DNA from: Bradyrhizobium sp. 199
GTDB lineage: Bacteria > Pseudomonadota > Alphaproteobacteria > Rhizobiales > Xanthobacteraceae
Direction of reading: 5' to 3'
NCBI RefSeq assembly: GCF_023073355.1
Contig: NZ_JADPJI010000005.1
Location: forward strand, 186,001-250,000
DNA length: 64,000 nt
Shown: piece by piece, positions 17,098-26,620 of the stretch
Numbering within the stretch: position 1 is the stretch's first letter
Layout: each line of letters starts with the position of its first letter
Notes under the pieces: model-generated
The model's database searches: none
What the model saw: the letters and a program-made list of their open reading frames with translations, nothing else
Told to the model about the DNA's origin: nothing
Made by a program: the position numbers and the translations under genes

Positions 17098-19068
17098 TCA
17101 ATGCTGGAACGCCCGCTGGACATCGCTGTATCTGAACAGCCAGCTGTAATCGAAGCCTTGCTGGCGATCGACATAGACCGCCTTGTCCCGCATCTGCCGC
17201 AAGATTTGATTCAAACACCAGCGTCGGTTGCCCATATTCTTGCTGACGACCAGGAAATCGGAATCCGCCACCGCGGTTGCGTTCAAGATCGCTCTCAAAT
17301 CGTCCAGAGACTGGCAATGGTCGAAGTCGAGTAGAACCCAATTGAGCGAAGGGCTTGCGTAGAACGGCGGTCGGTTGTCGAATGCGATTTTTACGGGTCG
17401 ATCGACATTTTTCTCCAGATAGCGAGAGATGAAATACGTCGTTTCTCCCCAGCCCGGCCACATCCACCAGATGTATTGGTTCATGTCAATGGCTGATGCG
17501 TTTTCAACCGTGCGATCGCGCAGGATGTTCTTGTAGCGCAGGTTGGTGGGAGCCGCTTCAAATGCGGTCCGCAGGACCGCGCACATCACCAAGAGACAAG
17601 CGGTCGAGGCAAGAACGCGCGGAGGGGCCTTGGCCAGGGCGACCAGCGCCGGAAACGTCCCATAGATGGTGAGCAGAAGGCTTACGAGGACGAGATATTT
17701 CGGGTCGAAAGGTACGTCGCCGATCGCGTATGCCAACAGCGTTGCAGCTGGCACTGCCATCAGCAGAAGCAGGGTGCCTGCATGCGACTTGAAGAGGTGT
17801 TCATCGTTGCGGGACAGGAATAGAAAAAGGGGAGCGGCGGTCGCAATCATGACGACCGTGATCTCCGGAATCGTGTAGAACAGCGTTCTGATGATGCCGA
17901 ATAGAACCTTGGCGTGGGTGATCCAGGCGCTCTGGTCCATCGTCGTGATGGAGCTGAAGGCGATCGGCTTCGACACGTAGATCGATCGCGCAGCAAGATC
18001 AGCAGGGGCGAGATCGTTGCCGGCAATGGTCGGGTCGAAAATGAGGTTCTCCTGAAAGATCACGCTCACGACGGCGAAGACCATGACTGCCGCTGTGGAA
18101 AACAGCAGCGCGGCCTTCTGGAACACAGGCAGGCCGATCCGCGCTGGCCATGCCGGCCGTATCATCGGAACGAGGATATAGAGGGAGGCCAGCACCACGG
18201 CGCCCAATAGCGCAAGTCCCATCGGCACGTTGACGAGATACGGCCCGACACTCGAAAACAGGGTAGTGACCTCGAGTGGGTGTTGCCAGTAGATCGGCGA
18301 GGCGACAAAGCTGGTGACGAAGAAAGACAGCGCGACCACGCCGAGAAAGCGCGTCAGCCGAAGTAGTGCGGCGTACCCGTCTGCCGACGAAAACGGGATC
18401 AACGTCGTTTCGATCAGTAGGATCAGGACCGTGTTCGAGATGGTGGAATCCTTCTCCAGATAGGCGAGTGCCGCGAAGAAGCCGATCGATGCGACGGGAA
18501 AGGCTTTGGAGGAGGATGGACTGGCCGTGCGATAGCGCAGATAGCAAAGCACGGCGATTGCCGAAAACAGTGTCGATAGCGCGTCATATTTTAGAACCTT
18601 CACCAGCCCTTTCAGCATCGGAAAGTTCATGATCACCGCCAATGCGAAGAGAAGGGCGATCCGCCGCGACGTGGCGTCGGGGCGCGCCAGTTCGGTCGCG
18701 GAGTGCGCCAGATACAGGATTAGCGCGAGCGAGACCGTGACCTGGACGATGGCGAAGGGCAGTATCTTCGTGGAGTGGATGTTCCAGACGATGAGATCGT
18801 CGGCGTGCCAGAACCAGCCGAGCAGGCCTGCGAGCAGCTGCGCGGGTCCGGCGACAACAAGGTTGGAAATCATCGATCCTTGTGCCAGAGACGCTGATCG
18901 CGGATCGCGCAGAAAGTTAGTCAGCCGGAGCGCGGTGACGTCCTGGTCAGCGGTCGCGTACTGAGACAGCGCGTCGAAATAGGAAAGAAGCGAAATCGCG
19001 ACGGCTATGGCAAAGCCGACATAGAGGATGCAGGCGTGCCATCGGTCTGGACGAGTGCTGTACGACAT
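17098..19068 (-). CDS. Large polytopic membrane protein, GT-C glycosyltransferase-like
   Basis: A 656-residue protein with about ten or more hydrophobic spans and a C-terminal soluble part (~540-656). The first external loop contains acidic residues (SQYATADQDVTALRL), as in GT-C enzymes that use polyprenyl-phosphate-sugar donors. That assignment is inferred from topology and context; no family signature was certain. The C-terminal region (ENASAIDMNQYIWWMWPGWG, YFISRYLEKN) looks like a periplasmic domain. It lies downstream of a similar-looking 668-residue protein and upstream of a DPM-like GT2 gene that could supply its donor. Confidence 0.7.
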   Translation of the reverse strand: MSYSTRPDRWHACILYVGFAIAVAISLLSYFDALSQYATADQDVTALRLTNFLRDPRSASLAQGSMISNLVVAGPAQLLAGLLGWFWHADDLIVWNIHSTKILPFAIVQVTVSLALILYLAHSATELARPDATSRRIALLFALAVIMNFPMLKGLVKVLKYDALSTLFSAIAVLCYLRYRTASPSSSKAFPVASIGFFAALAYLEKDSTISNTVLILLIETTLIPFSSADGYAALLRLTRFLGVVALSFFVTSFVASPIYWQHPLEVTTLFSSVGPYLVNVPMGLALLGAVVLASLYILVPMIRPAWPARIGLPVFQKAALLFSTAAVMVFAVVSVIFQENLIFDPTIAGNDLAPADLAARSIYVSKPIAFSSITTMDQSAWITHAKVLFGIIRTLFYTIPEITVVMIATAAPLFLFLSRNDEHLFKSHAGTLLLLMAVPAATLLAYAIGDVPFDPKYLVLVSLLLTIYGTFPALVALAKAPPRVLASTACLLVMCAVLRTAFEAAPTNLRYKNILRDRTVENASAIDMNQYIWWMWPGWGETTYFISRYLEKNVDRPVKIAFDNRPPFYASPSLNWVLLDFDHCQSLDDLRAILNATAVADSDFLVVSKNMGNRRWCLNQILRQMRDKAVYVDRQQGFDYSWLFRYSDVQRAFQH

Positions 19069-19122
19069 TCTGAGGCTGGTCGGGTTGAGATCCTGAGAAG
19101 ACGGTTGCTGGCGGTGGGCGCC

Positions 19123-21129
19123 TTAAGGAATGGGGACGATGCCCACTTTTACGGGCGGAGTAGCTTCAATTGGAATGGTCGCAATCATCTGCTCGGCCGC
19201 CATATCGACACCGCGTTCCCTGAGGCAGTTGACCAAAGCAGGACTTGCAGGGCTGTTGGATAGCACGAAAAGCCGTCCGATAGAACGGAGGTCGGCCGGA
19301 TCGGTCTTGATACGATGACAGTTGATGTCGTCCCAGCCCGGCCCTGTGTCGAGCCAGGCGAATCCGAATGCGCGTGTGTTGGTGCCGACGATAAGACCAG
19401 GCATGTTGTAGATCGGGAGAACAAGATCGCGCTGCCGGTCGAAGCCGGCGCTTAGAAGAGCACGCTCGATGTTCGCCAGCTCGCTCGACAGGCTCGCGCT
19501 GACCTTGAGACCCTTGAGCTCAGGCGGGTGATCGAGCCGTGTAGTCTGCCTGAAGATCGTCCCATCCACCCGATACGGAAAGAATATGCGATTATGTGCA
19601 ACGGAGACGACCACAAGCAACGAAAAGCAGATGAGCGAGACGGGCGCAACGCAGGCAGGTATCCGGCCTAGGCGCAAACCCGCATGTGTAAGCGCAATGT
19701 ATCCCGCCGCCATCAGCGGCCCCATGCAGAAGATGCTGTGCGCGAGTAAGCCCGTGTTGGTGCCGAGTGACGTGACTATCGTGAGGATCAGCAGCAGAGC
19801 GAGAAGAATCGACCAGGCCGAGGCGGTCCAGCGACCGGTCTCATCGAATGATGCGCTTTTTTTTAGAAGAAGCCGATCCAGCATGACGAACAGGGCCGCA
19901 ACGACAATCTGTCCGCCGACGGCATACATGAAGGCCCGACCGGTCAAGCCGGTCGGCTGGTCACAAACGATCATGGCTTTGTCGGCGCAAAGGCCCGGCG
20001 GCCAGTTCGTGAAGATGTCGACCAGCGAAAGGTAGCCCCACAGCGAGATCAACGGCAGAAGAGCCGCAAAAAATAGGATGCGGGCTCGGACCTGACGGAG
20101 CCCAGGCGGCGACGGAGACGTGGAAAAAGCTCGCCAGCCCAGCGGCAGGCTCGTAACGAGCCCGACTCCAACGGCGGCGGCTGCATAGCGTAGGGATTGC
20201 CAGGCGAAGCCGAAAAGATCGGTTAGATGCTCCGCAGCCAGTACTCCGTAGTTATAGGACGACCCTTCTGAATCGCCTGTGCTCAGCATGAGCTGAATCA
20301 CCGGCAAGATCTGCTGCCATGCGTCGAACGCAGTCGCCAGCACGATTGTCCAGAGCACTCCGAAGAGGATGTGCAGCAGAACGAGCCTGATCGTCGCCTG
20401 CCAGCCTAAAAGCATGGAGGCCAGCCACAGCATCGCGGGCGCGGCCAGCAGATAGCCTGCGCCTGCGCTGATCCGGGCCGCCTCGAGTAGCACGATTGCC
20501 AGCGACGACAGCGCAACCAGGACGTGACGACGGATGCCGGGCGCGGCCGTCACGGCAAGTGCAAGAAGTCCCGTGCCGGCGAGCAAGCCGCATGCCGCCA
20601 CGCTGTTCGACGAAAGAGTAGGTGGGCCCGCACCGTAATATCCGAGCGACCCAATCAGAACAGCAATGAAGAATCCCGTCCGGTCCGATTTCGAGCGGGA
20701 ATTTCCGAAGAGGCCCAGGCCTGCGCCCAGGCGCCAGAATCCAGCGGCAAAGATCAGAGAGCAGGCGATGTTCAGGCAAAGTGAAATGACGCGCCAGACA
20801 ACGATGTTGTTGTGGAACAGGTGGCCCAGCTTGCCGGCGATCAGGTAAATATGCGTGCCCGAACTCGGTCCGGCATGCTCCATGTCGTACAGATACATCG
20901 CCTCGTCGGTCACATCGAAGCCGCGATTGATGACAAGCAGCAAGCCAATCGTTGTGGCCAGTACAATCGAGAGTGCGGGAAAAAATCGATAATTGGGAAA
21001 GAATTGGGCCCAACTCAGCAGGCGTCCGGGCATATAGCCACGCCGTAGCAGGCGACCTGAGTTCACTGCGCACACACCCTGTTTCAATGGTTTGTCGGAA
21101 CGGAGAGCTGGTTTCTCCTCATGTTGCAT
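19123..21129 (-). CDS. Large polytopic membrane protein, GT-C glycosyltransferase-like
   Basis: A 668-residue polytopic protein with roughly eleven hydrophobic spans and a C-terminal soluble domain of about 150 residues. The first loop after span 1 carries NRGFDVTDEAMYLYDMEHAG; an acidic pair there is typical of GT-C transferases. The soluble tail (DRQRDLVLPIYNMPGLIVG, FVLSNSPASPALVNCLRERG) is probably periplasmic. It precedes the 656-residue membrane protein by 54 bp in the same direction. A polyprenyl-linked sugar transferase is inferred, without recognised family membership. Confidence 0.65.
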   Translation of the reverse strand: MQHEEKPALRSDKPLKQGVCAVNSGRLLRRGYMPGRLLSWAQFFPNYRFFPALSIVLATTIGLLLVINRGFDVTDEAMYLYDMEHAGPSSGTHIYLIAGKLGHLFHNNIVVWRVISLCLNIACSLIFAAGFWRLGAGLGLFGNSRSKSDRTGFFIAVLIGSLGYYGAGPPTLSSNSVAACGLLAGTGLLALAVTAAPGIRRHVLVALSSLAIVLLEAARISAGAGYLLAAPAMLWLASMLLGWQATIRLVLLHILFGVLWTIVLATAFDAWQQILPVIQLMLSTGDSEGSSYNYGVLAAEHLTDLFGFAWQSLRYAAAAVGVGLVTSLPLGWRAFSTSPSPPGLRQVRARILFFAALLPLISLWGYLSLVDIFTNWPPGLCADKAMIVCDQPTGLTGRAFMYAVGGQIVVAALFVMLDRLLLKKSASFDETGRWTASAWSILLALLLILTIVTSLGTNTGLLAHSIFCMGPLMAAGYIALTHAGLRLGRIPACVAPVSLICFSLLVVVSVAHNRIFFPYRVDGTIFRQTTRLDHPPELKGLKVSASLSSELANIERALLSAGFDRQRDLVLPIYNMPGLIVGTNTRAFGFAWLDTGPGWDDINCHRIKTDPADLRSIGRLFVLSNSPASPALVNCLRERGVDMAAEQMIATIPIEATPPVKVGIVPIP

Positions 21130-21420
21130 TCTTCTTAGAGCATGTGATCATGCCAAGCGAGGGGGAAGGCGAATGCATTTGTGCACGCGATGCCGATTCG
21201 AACGTCTTCAAGTGATTGTCTCAATGCCCATGATAGGCTACAGCGCAGACACCACTATAGTTTATGACAATTTGGTAGCACGTGCTACTTGGGCCTGAGG
21301 CTGACCCGGGCGCCTTGCTGGACCCCCAACGGCCCATTACGGACGCACCATGAGAGGTTGTGAGCACCACCTCCACGCAACCGACAACGGAGCCGCGCGT
21401 TTCCCCCGAGGTATCTGCCT
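21130..21420. other. AT-rich divergent intergenic region
   Basis: This stretch separates the minus-strand GT-C-like gene from the plus-strand methyltransferase pseudogene. It is noticeably richer in A and T than its surroundings around 21180-21270 and may hold divergent promoters. No convincing coding sequence or specific operator was seen. Confidence 0.4.
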
Positions 21421-22092
21421 ATGCTCTCGAACATCGCACGCAGGATCAGACGAAAGCGCTTCACGCCTAAAGAGGTGATCGAAGGCTATGATAACGACGA
21501 GCTTTCGGAGACCATCTTCCGCAAAACGATTGCCTACCACCCCACCGGCGAGTGGCCGCTTGTTGCAGGCGTGGACACCGTTATCGAATTCGGCGGGGGC
21601 TGTGGTCTCCACTACAAGCTCGCGGCGCAGCAGACTCCAACGATTCGCTGGGCAGTGGTAGAAACAACACCAATGGTGCTGCGCGCGCTAGAGCTTGCGA
21701 CTGACAACCTGAAATTCTTCACTGACATTGCGGCGGCCGCCGACTGGCTTGGCCAAGTCGAACTCGTGCACGCCAACGGAGCCATTCAGTACACACCAGC
21801 TCCGTTGGATACCGTCCGACAGCTTTGCGCTGTTCGTCCGCCGACAATGATTTGGTATCGCGTGCCGATCACCACGGGCTCAATGAAGCAGGAGGTGCGC
21901 AGCTCATTCCTCAGCCACCACGGCCGGGGACACTGCTTGCGCAGAGTGAAAAAGTCGTGAAATTCGCTCGAACGTGGATGCCGGAGGCCCGGTTTCTTGG
22001 AGGCTCACCGGGGCTACAACGTTGCGGAACGAGAGCCGGATGCGCAGGAACAGGGCTCCCAACGGTTTCCCTTCGAACGGGTCTCCCCCTGA
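21421..22092 (+). pseudogene. TIGR04325-like methyltransferase, frameshifted
   Basis: Reads as a SAM-dependent methyltransferase of the kind often found in surface-polysaccharide loci. Frame one gives VDTVIEFGGGCGLHYKL (SAM-binding loop), WAVVETTPMV and NLKFFTDIAAA, then stops at 21960. The protein continues in a second frame (EKVVKFARTWMPEARFL) and then a third (LEAHRGYNVAEREPDAQEQG) to a stop at 22090. Two frame changes within about 150 bp argue for a decayed gene rather than one sequencing error. It was probably a sugar methylase of this locus. Confidence 0.7.
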
Positions 22093-22308
22093 GCCGCAGC
22101 ACCGCTGCTGCCCCGACCTTGGCGTCGGCCCGGCCGGCATTGCTCCGATTTACGTGCCGCCTTAAAAGACATGCTCGGTGGAAGGATGAAATCGCGTTAA
22201 ACTGGCGTTTTCCCCCGCAGGAAGCAAGTGGCGACCGCCACGGACAGGTAGCAGCTTGCTCTGCTCTCCCGGCGCTGCGCGAGCTCACGTTTTGAGGAAG
22301 GTTCGGGC

Positions 22309-23877
22309 TTGACCGGCATACAAGCGGATGCGCGAGGCAGCTCTAGGCCAGACAGCGGTCCCGGAGCAGAGGGCCGCTTGGGTCGACTTCTGCATGGCTG
22401 GTCGGCAAACCTCGTTCTGGTCGTCCTGGGGTTGACCCAGCAACTTCTTCTCGTTCCGGCGTACCTGCATTTCTGGTCGAGCGATACGCTCGCGGCTTGG
22501 TTTGCCATCTTTGCGGCGGGAAGCTTCATGATCGTCGCTGACTCCGGTCTTCAGTCGCGAGCAGTCAACCGATTCCTTGCCTTCAAGGCGTGCGCCGACT
22601 GCGACGGACGGACGGGCAGTTTCTACAGCGGAACAATGCAGGTTTACCTCCGCCTCGTTCTCTTCCTGGGCGTTGGGGTGGTTGCCATCGCTCTGTGTCT
22701 GCAGCCTTCCGTAATGCTGGGGTTCAAGGCGACGGCTTCGTTCGATTCCGCCATGCTGGTCATGATGGTGGGGATGCTTCTTACTTTGCCCGCCAGTGTG
22801 ACTTCAGCTCTCTATCGCGCGCGGGGAAAATTCGGCCGGATCGCCTGGCTACTGAGCGGCGCTCTCCTGCTGACTCAAATTGCGCAGATCGTGGCGGTGG
22901 CCTTGTTTGGCAGTCTGCTCGCTGTCGCCATCGCCTATATCTCGACGCAGCTTTTGTTTGCAATTTTCCTGATTGCGATCGATGCGCCGCGGCTGTTTCC
23001 ATTTCTCAAACGTGGACATCGTGCGTGGTCGTGGCGGTGGGCCATCGGACAACTCGGTCGCGCCATACCATTCGGCGTTGCCAACGCGGCCGAACTGGCC
23101 TTGACAAATCTGCCGGTGCTCCTGGTCAGCGCTTTCGTTGCAGATCGGGTCGCGGTCGCCCAGTGGGGGCTGACGCGCGTCATGGCTAGTCTGGTGAGGG
23201 GGTTGTGCAGTCAGATGGTCCTGCCGATGGCGGCAGAACTTGGTCACGACTATGCTGTCGGCGAACATGAGCGGCTGCGCCGGCATTATGCCTATGGCTC
23301 GGTGCTGGTGACGGCGCTCGCCAGCGTCGTCGTGGCCGCCCTGCTGTCATTCTGGGCCGACTTCTTTGCGCTTTGGACCCACGGCAGCATTCCCCTGGAC
23401 ATGCCGCTCGCGGTCACGTTACTGCTTGGGGCCGTTACCGTCGCTCCGGCCTTGCTTGCTCTTGGTTTTGCCAGCCACAGCAACCGCGCCGATCTGCTGG
23501 TTCGGACAAAGGGGCTGCAGCTCATTTTGTTTCTGGGACTGTCGGTCCTGCTGATACGCGGGTTGGGTCCGCTAGGCGCGGCTCTTGCGATCGTCGCGAG
23601 CGACTTTGGCATCCAGTTTGGCCTGCTCGCTGTTCTCTTGATGAGGCAGACCTTGCGAAATCCGCTCCGGCACATGGCCTTCCTGGCCCTCATCGCCGTG
23701 ACCATCGTGGTGCCTGGCTGGGCGTTGGGGACGATGGTTGCTGAAATTGCCCCTGGGAGCGGAGTAACGCATTTCCTGTCCGAATGCGTCATCTGGCTGA
23801 TGATTGTCGGCGCGATCGCAAGTCCGCTTCTGAGATCAGGCTTGCGCGCAAGCCTGATCTCTCGGATTCCCTCCTGA
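22309..23877 (+). CDS. MOP-superfamily polysaccharide flippase (Wzx-like)
   Basis: A 522-residue inner-membrane protein with about 12-14 spans and the layout of MOP/PST exporters. It would flip lipid-linked oligosaccharide repeat units to the periplasm. Recognisable features are the GLTQQLLLVPAYLHFW span-1 segment, an ADSGLQSRAVNRFL loop and a central ALTNLPVLLVSAFVADRVAVAQWG segment. The TTG start at 22309 is supported by GAGGAAGG seven bases upstream. It is plus-strand and convergent with the GT4 gene at 23897. Confidence 0.8.
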   Translation: MTGIQADARGSSRPDSGPGAEGRLGRLLHGWSANLVLVVLGLTQQLLLVPAYLHFWSSDTLAAWFAIFAAGSFMIVADSGLQSRAVNRFLAFKACADCDGRTGSFYSGTMQVYLRLVLFLGVGVVAIALCLQPSVMLGFKATASFDSAMLVMMVGMLLTLPASVTSALYRARGKFGRIAWLLSGALLLTQIAQIVAVALFGSLLAVAIAYISTQLLFAIFLIAIDAPRLFPFLKRGHRAWSWRWAIGQLGRAIPFGVANAAELALTNLPVLLVSAFVADRVAVAQWGLTRVMASLVRGLCSQMVLPMAAELGHDYAVGEHERLRRHYAYGSVLVTALASVVVAALLSFWADFFALWTHGSIPLDMPLAVTLLLGAVTVAPALLALGFASHSNRADLLVRTKGLQLILFLGLSVLLIRGLGPLGAALAIVASDFGIQFGLLAVLLMRQTLRNPLRHMAFLALIAVTIVVPGWALGTMVAEIAPGSGVTHFLSECVIWLMIVGAIASPLLRSGLRASLISRIPS

Positions 23878-23896
23878 TCCGGCAAGCCTTAACGGT

Positions 23897-25105
23897 TCAG
23901 CGCAGGGTCAGAGCCAAGCGGTGTTTCAGCCGCTGCATCTGCTGTGTGAACCGTTCTTGTCCGAGTTTGCTTTCGGCTGTGAACTGTTCCAGCCGACGAT
24001 AACCCGCCTCACACAAGCGTTCACGCGTGCCGTCCATGCGAAGCGCGAGGATGGCATCTGCCAGCGACTGTGGCTCGTCATAGTCGAACAAGATGGCGGC
24101 GTCCCCGACCTGCCCCTTGAATGCCTCGGGATAGATCACGGGTGTTCCAACCGCCCAGGCTTCGAGCGGAGGCATGTTGGTCGGGCCGAAATAGCTCGGC
24201 ATGACGAGCGCGGAGGCCCCGCGGTAGAGGGCGCCGAGGTCGGACGAATCGACGAAGCCGATGATGGAAACCTGTTTTGAGAAGCCACAGGCCGCAATAG
24301 CCGCGTCGATCCTTTCAAAAGTGCCCCGATCCGAACCGCACAGCACCAGGCGCTCTGTGATGCCTTTTTCGCGCAGCAGTGAGAGTGCCCTGAGAAGCGT
24401 CATGTGGTTCTTGTGCGGCCAGAACTGCGCCGGATAGAACAGATAGCCGGGCTCAAGCCCATGTTTCCGAAGGACAGCTGCGTCGGTTGCGCCGTCCTTT
24501 GTCGATTGCGCGACATATGGCGATGGCGAGAGTGGTATGCAGACGGCGCGGTCGCGCTCCATGGCGTATCGACGGCAAAGACTGTCGACCAGTTCGGGGG
24601 CATTGGCGATCACAATTGCTGCCTTCGTGCAGGCCAAACTGAATAAAATCTCCCGCCTTTCAAATTCGCCGAACGCTCGAACTTCCGGGAATTCCGGAGT
24701 GTCTCGATGGCAGCCATCGAAGATCGTCATGGTGAACGGAAGCTGGTAAAGTAGCAGGTGCCGCTTCGACGTCGACGTGAAATGAATAACGTCGATCCCA
24801 TCCTTGATCAGAGTTCTCTCGAATAGCGACTTCGCCTTGAGTGCGATCTGGATGAGATCGAACGGGCGGCAGTATTTGAGGAAGAGAAATCCGTGATCCA
24901 AAACGCCGAACTTGAGGAGGCGGCCTTCGATGCCGAATTCCTTCAGGACTTCTATCGTCCGGGGGTAGGGTGAATACACCACGACTACATTGCCGGATTT
25001 CTTCCCCCAATCATGCAGCCACAACGCATCGTTCAGGGGCTGCTGGAAGCCGCCGCCAACTTCAATGGCTTGCTCCAGCATTACCGCTAGGCGCAACGGT
25101 CTCAT
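23897..25105 (-). CDS. Glycosyltransferase, GT4 type
   Basis: A 402-residue GT-B transferase. N-terminal domain: MLEQAIEVGGGFQQPLND and a long acceptor-side region. C-terminal domain: LFYPAQFWPHKNHMTLLRAL (~225-244), QVSIIGFVDSSDLGALYRGASALVMPSYFGPTNMPPLEAWAVGTPVIYP in the usual order with the E of PLEAWA, and a C-terminal helix. It is predicted to transfer a sugar from a nucleotide donor onto the growing repeat unit. AAGGAG lies nine bases upstream of the ATG. It converges with the flippase gene; the stops are 19 bp apart. Confidence 0.9.
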   Translation of the reverse strand: MRPLRLAVMLEQAIEVGGGFQQPLNDALWLHDWGKKSGNVVVVYSPYPRTIEVLKEFGIEGRLLKFGVLDHGFLFLKYCRPFDLIQIALKAKSLFERTLIKDGIDVIHFTSTSKRHLLLYQLPFTMTIFDGCHRDTPEFPEVRAFGEFERREILFSLACTKAAIVIANAPELVDSLCRRYAMERDRAVCIPLSPSPYVAQSTKDGATDAAVLRKHGLEPGYLFYPAQFWPHKNHMTLLRALSLLREKGITERLVLCGSDRGTFERIDAAIAACGFSKQVSIIGFVDSSDLGALYRGASALVMPSYFGPTNMPPLEAWAVGTPVIYPEAFKGQVGDAAILFDYDEPQSLADAILALRMDGTRERLCEAGYRRLEQFTAESKLGQERFTQQMQRLKHRLALTLR

Positions 25106-25425
25106 CTCAACTCACTCCTTGGCGCTCTTCCTAGCAACCGGGTAGGCGGCCCAAATCCCGCCTGTTCGGCGCGGCTGGTCGCCTGCGCGATCAGTTCGTG
25201 GCTGAAATCGGCGCATCTTGCAAAGACGCTCACGTCACAATTTCTCTCGGAGCCTCCGCGGAGCGCGCGATCTGTCCTCGGTCGCCAATGAATCGGCCGC
25301 GCTCACTCATCTGGGATTCCCCAAAAGTCAGCCGTTACAATACGTTAGGTTTGAGGCAGGTGACTTTGGCCATTTTCGCACGTCCCGTCAAGGTTGGGTC
25401 GGGGCGGGCGAACTCCGCGTTCCTC
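25106..25425. other. Intergenic, no gene seen
   Basis: A 320-bp stretch between two minus-strand glycosyltransferase genes. Open frames here are short and lack start signals or protein-like composition. It probably contains the promoter of the GT4 gene at 23897-25105, but no motif stood out. Confidence 0.4.
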
Positions 25426-26601
25426 CTAGGCGATAAAGTCCAGAATCTCTTGCACGCGTGTGCGATAATTGTGGCGGGCAAGCGTCGTTTGTTGCCCGGC
25501 GGCAGCGATGACTTTACGCTCGCCATCGTTTCGCAGGTAACGATCAATTGCCGCGGCGCATTCTGCCGGCGACTGCCAGACAGCAACGTCCCGATCCGGT
25601 TCAAGCAGCGTATGCAGGTTCTGCTTGAAGTCAGTCAGCAGGAATGTTCCGACCCCGGTTGCTTCGAACAGGCGCATGTTGCCTGCTTCGTTCCCGGCGA
25701 TGTCGATGTGCGAATTCAGGGTGATGCGGGAGCGCCTCAGGACCTGGTACATCTCCGAGCCCCAGACTTCTCCCTGAAAACATCTGCGAAGTGGCGAGGC
25801 GGCGGGCAACGAATTAGGGATGTTGCCCCACAACTTCAGATCGAACCGCTCCGCCACGAATTCGAGCAGCGCAATCCGCTCCCGATGGTCCTCCGATACG
25901 GATCCCACGAAGGAGACGTCTACGTCCAAGGCCGGGGTTGGCGGCAATTGCTGCAGGACATCCGGCTCGAAAGCGAGATGGCTGACGCGCGCCCGCACGC
26001 CAGCCGCCGTGAACTTAGCAACCACGCGAGGCAATTGCGACAGCATGAGATCGTAGACCCGCCAATTCTCGCCGCGAGAGGGCTCGATGCCCACCTGCCC
26101 AATGACCTTTGGCCCAGAGATGGCTCTGATGCGCTCGACCAAGCTGGGGGTCACGTAGAAAACGTCCTGATTGAGGATCAGGTCTGGCCTGAAATCTTCG
26201 ATCTGGGCGAGGAGAACGCGCTCGAGTTGCTGGTCCAGGCGAGGGCTCAGTCCAATGCGCCGGGCCAGCGGTCGCAGCATCGGCTTCATCGGCGCGATGG
26301 TCCGCTGCAACCAACCCGGCAGGCGGTCCTTTCGGCTCACGTCCCACGATTTCGGCGCTTCCCAGGTGATGCCGTGCTCGCGCGCCCAGGCCGATTGGAG
26401 CCACGCATTGTTGACGTGGATCTCCTTCGCCTCATGCCCCAGCGCACGGAAGTTCCTTGAATAGAAGTCATTGACTCCGAACAGGCTGGCGTTGCGGGCG
26501 CGCATTTGGTCCGCATACGACGCTGTCACCAGACCGGGGTGGCGACCGTACAGCCATGTCAGGTATCGCGAGTAGTCCGCATTGAGGATGAGTACGCGCA
26601 T
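25426..26601 (-). CDS. CgeB-like glycosyltransferase
   Basis: A 391-residue GT-B-type protein of the CgeB/Glyco_trans_1_2 kind. It starts MRVLILNADYSRYLTWLYG; the C-terminal third has ITLNSHIDIAGNEAGNMRLFEATGVGTFLLTDF and a helical AAGQQTTLARHNYRTRVQEIL tail typical of this group. CgeB-type proteins add sugars in spore-coat and surface-glycan settings; a role in this polysaccharide locus is inferred. The ATG at 26601 begins the Rossmann strand; the longer in-frame ORF upstream has no matching sequence. It starts 20 bp after the stop of the upstream membrane gene, so the two are probably co-transcribed. Confidence 0.8.
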   Translation of the reverse strand: MRVLILNADYSRYLTWLYGRHPGLVTASYADQMRARNASLFGVNDFYSRNFRALGHEAKEIHVNNAWLQSAWAREHGITWEAPKSWDVSRKDRLPGWLQRTIAPMKPMLRPLARRIGLSPRLDQQLERVLLAQIEDFRPDLILNQDVFYVTPSLVERIRAISGPKVIGQVGIEPSRGENWRVYDLMLSQLPRVVAKFTAAGVRARVSHLAFEPDVLQQLPPTPALDVDVSFVGSVSEDHRERIALLEFVAERFDLKLWGNIPNSLPAASPLRRCFQGEVWGSEMYQVLRRSRITLNSHIDIAGNEAGNMRLFEATGVGTFLLTDFKQNLHTLLEPDRDVAVWQSPAECAAAIDRYLRNDGERKVIAAAGQQTTLARHNYRTRVQEILDFIA

Positions 26602-26620
26602 AAATGTCGATTCTGTTGGA

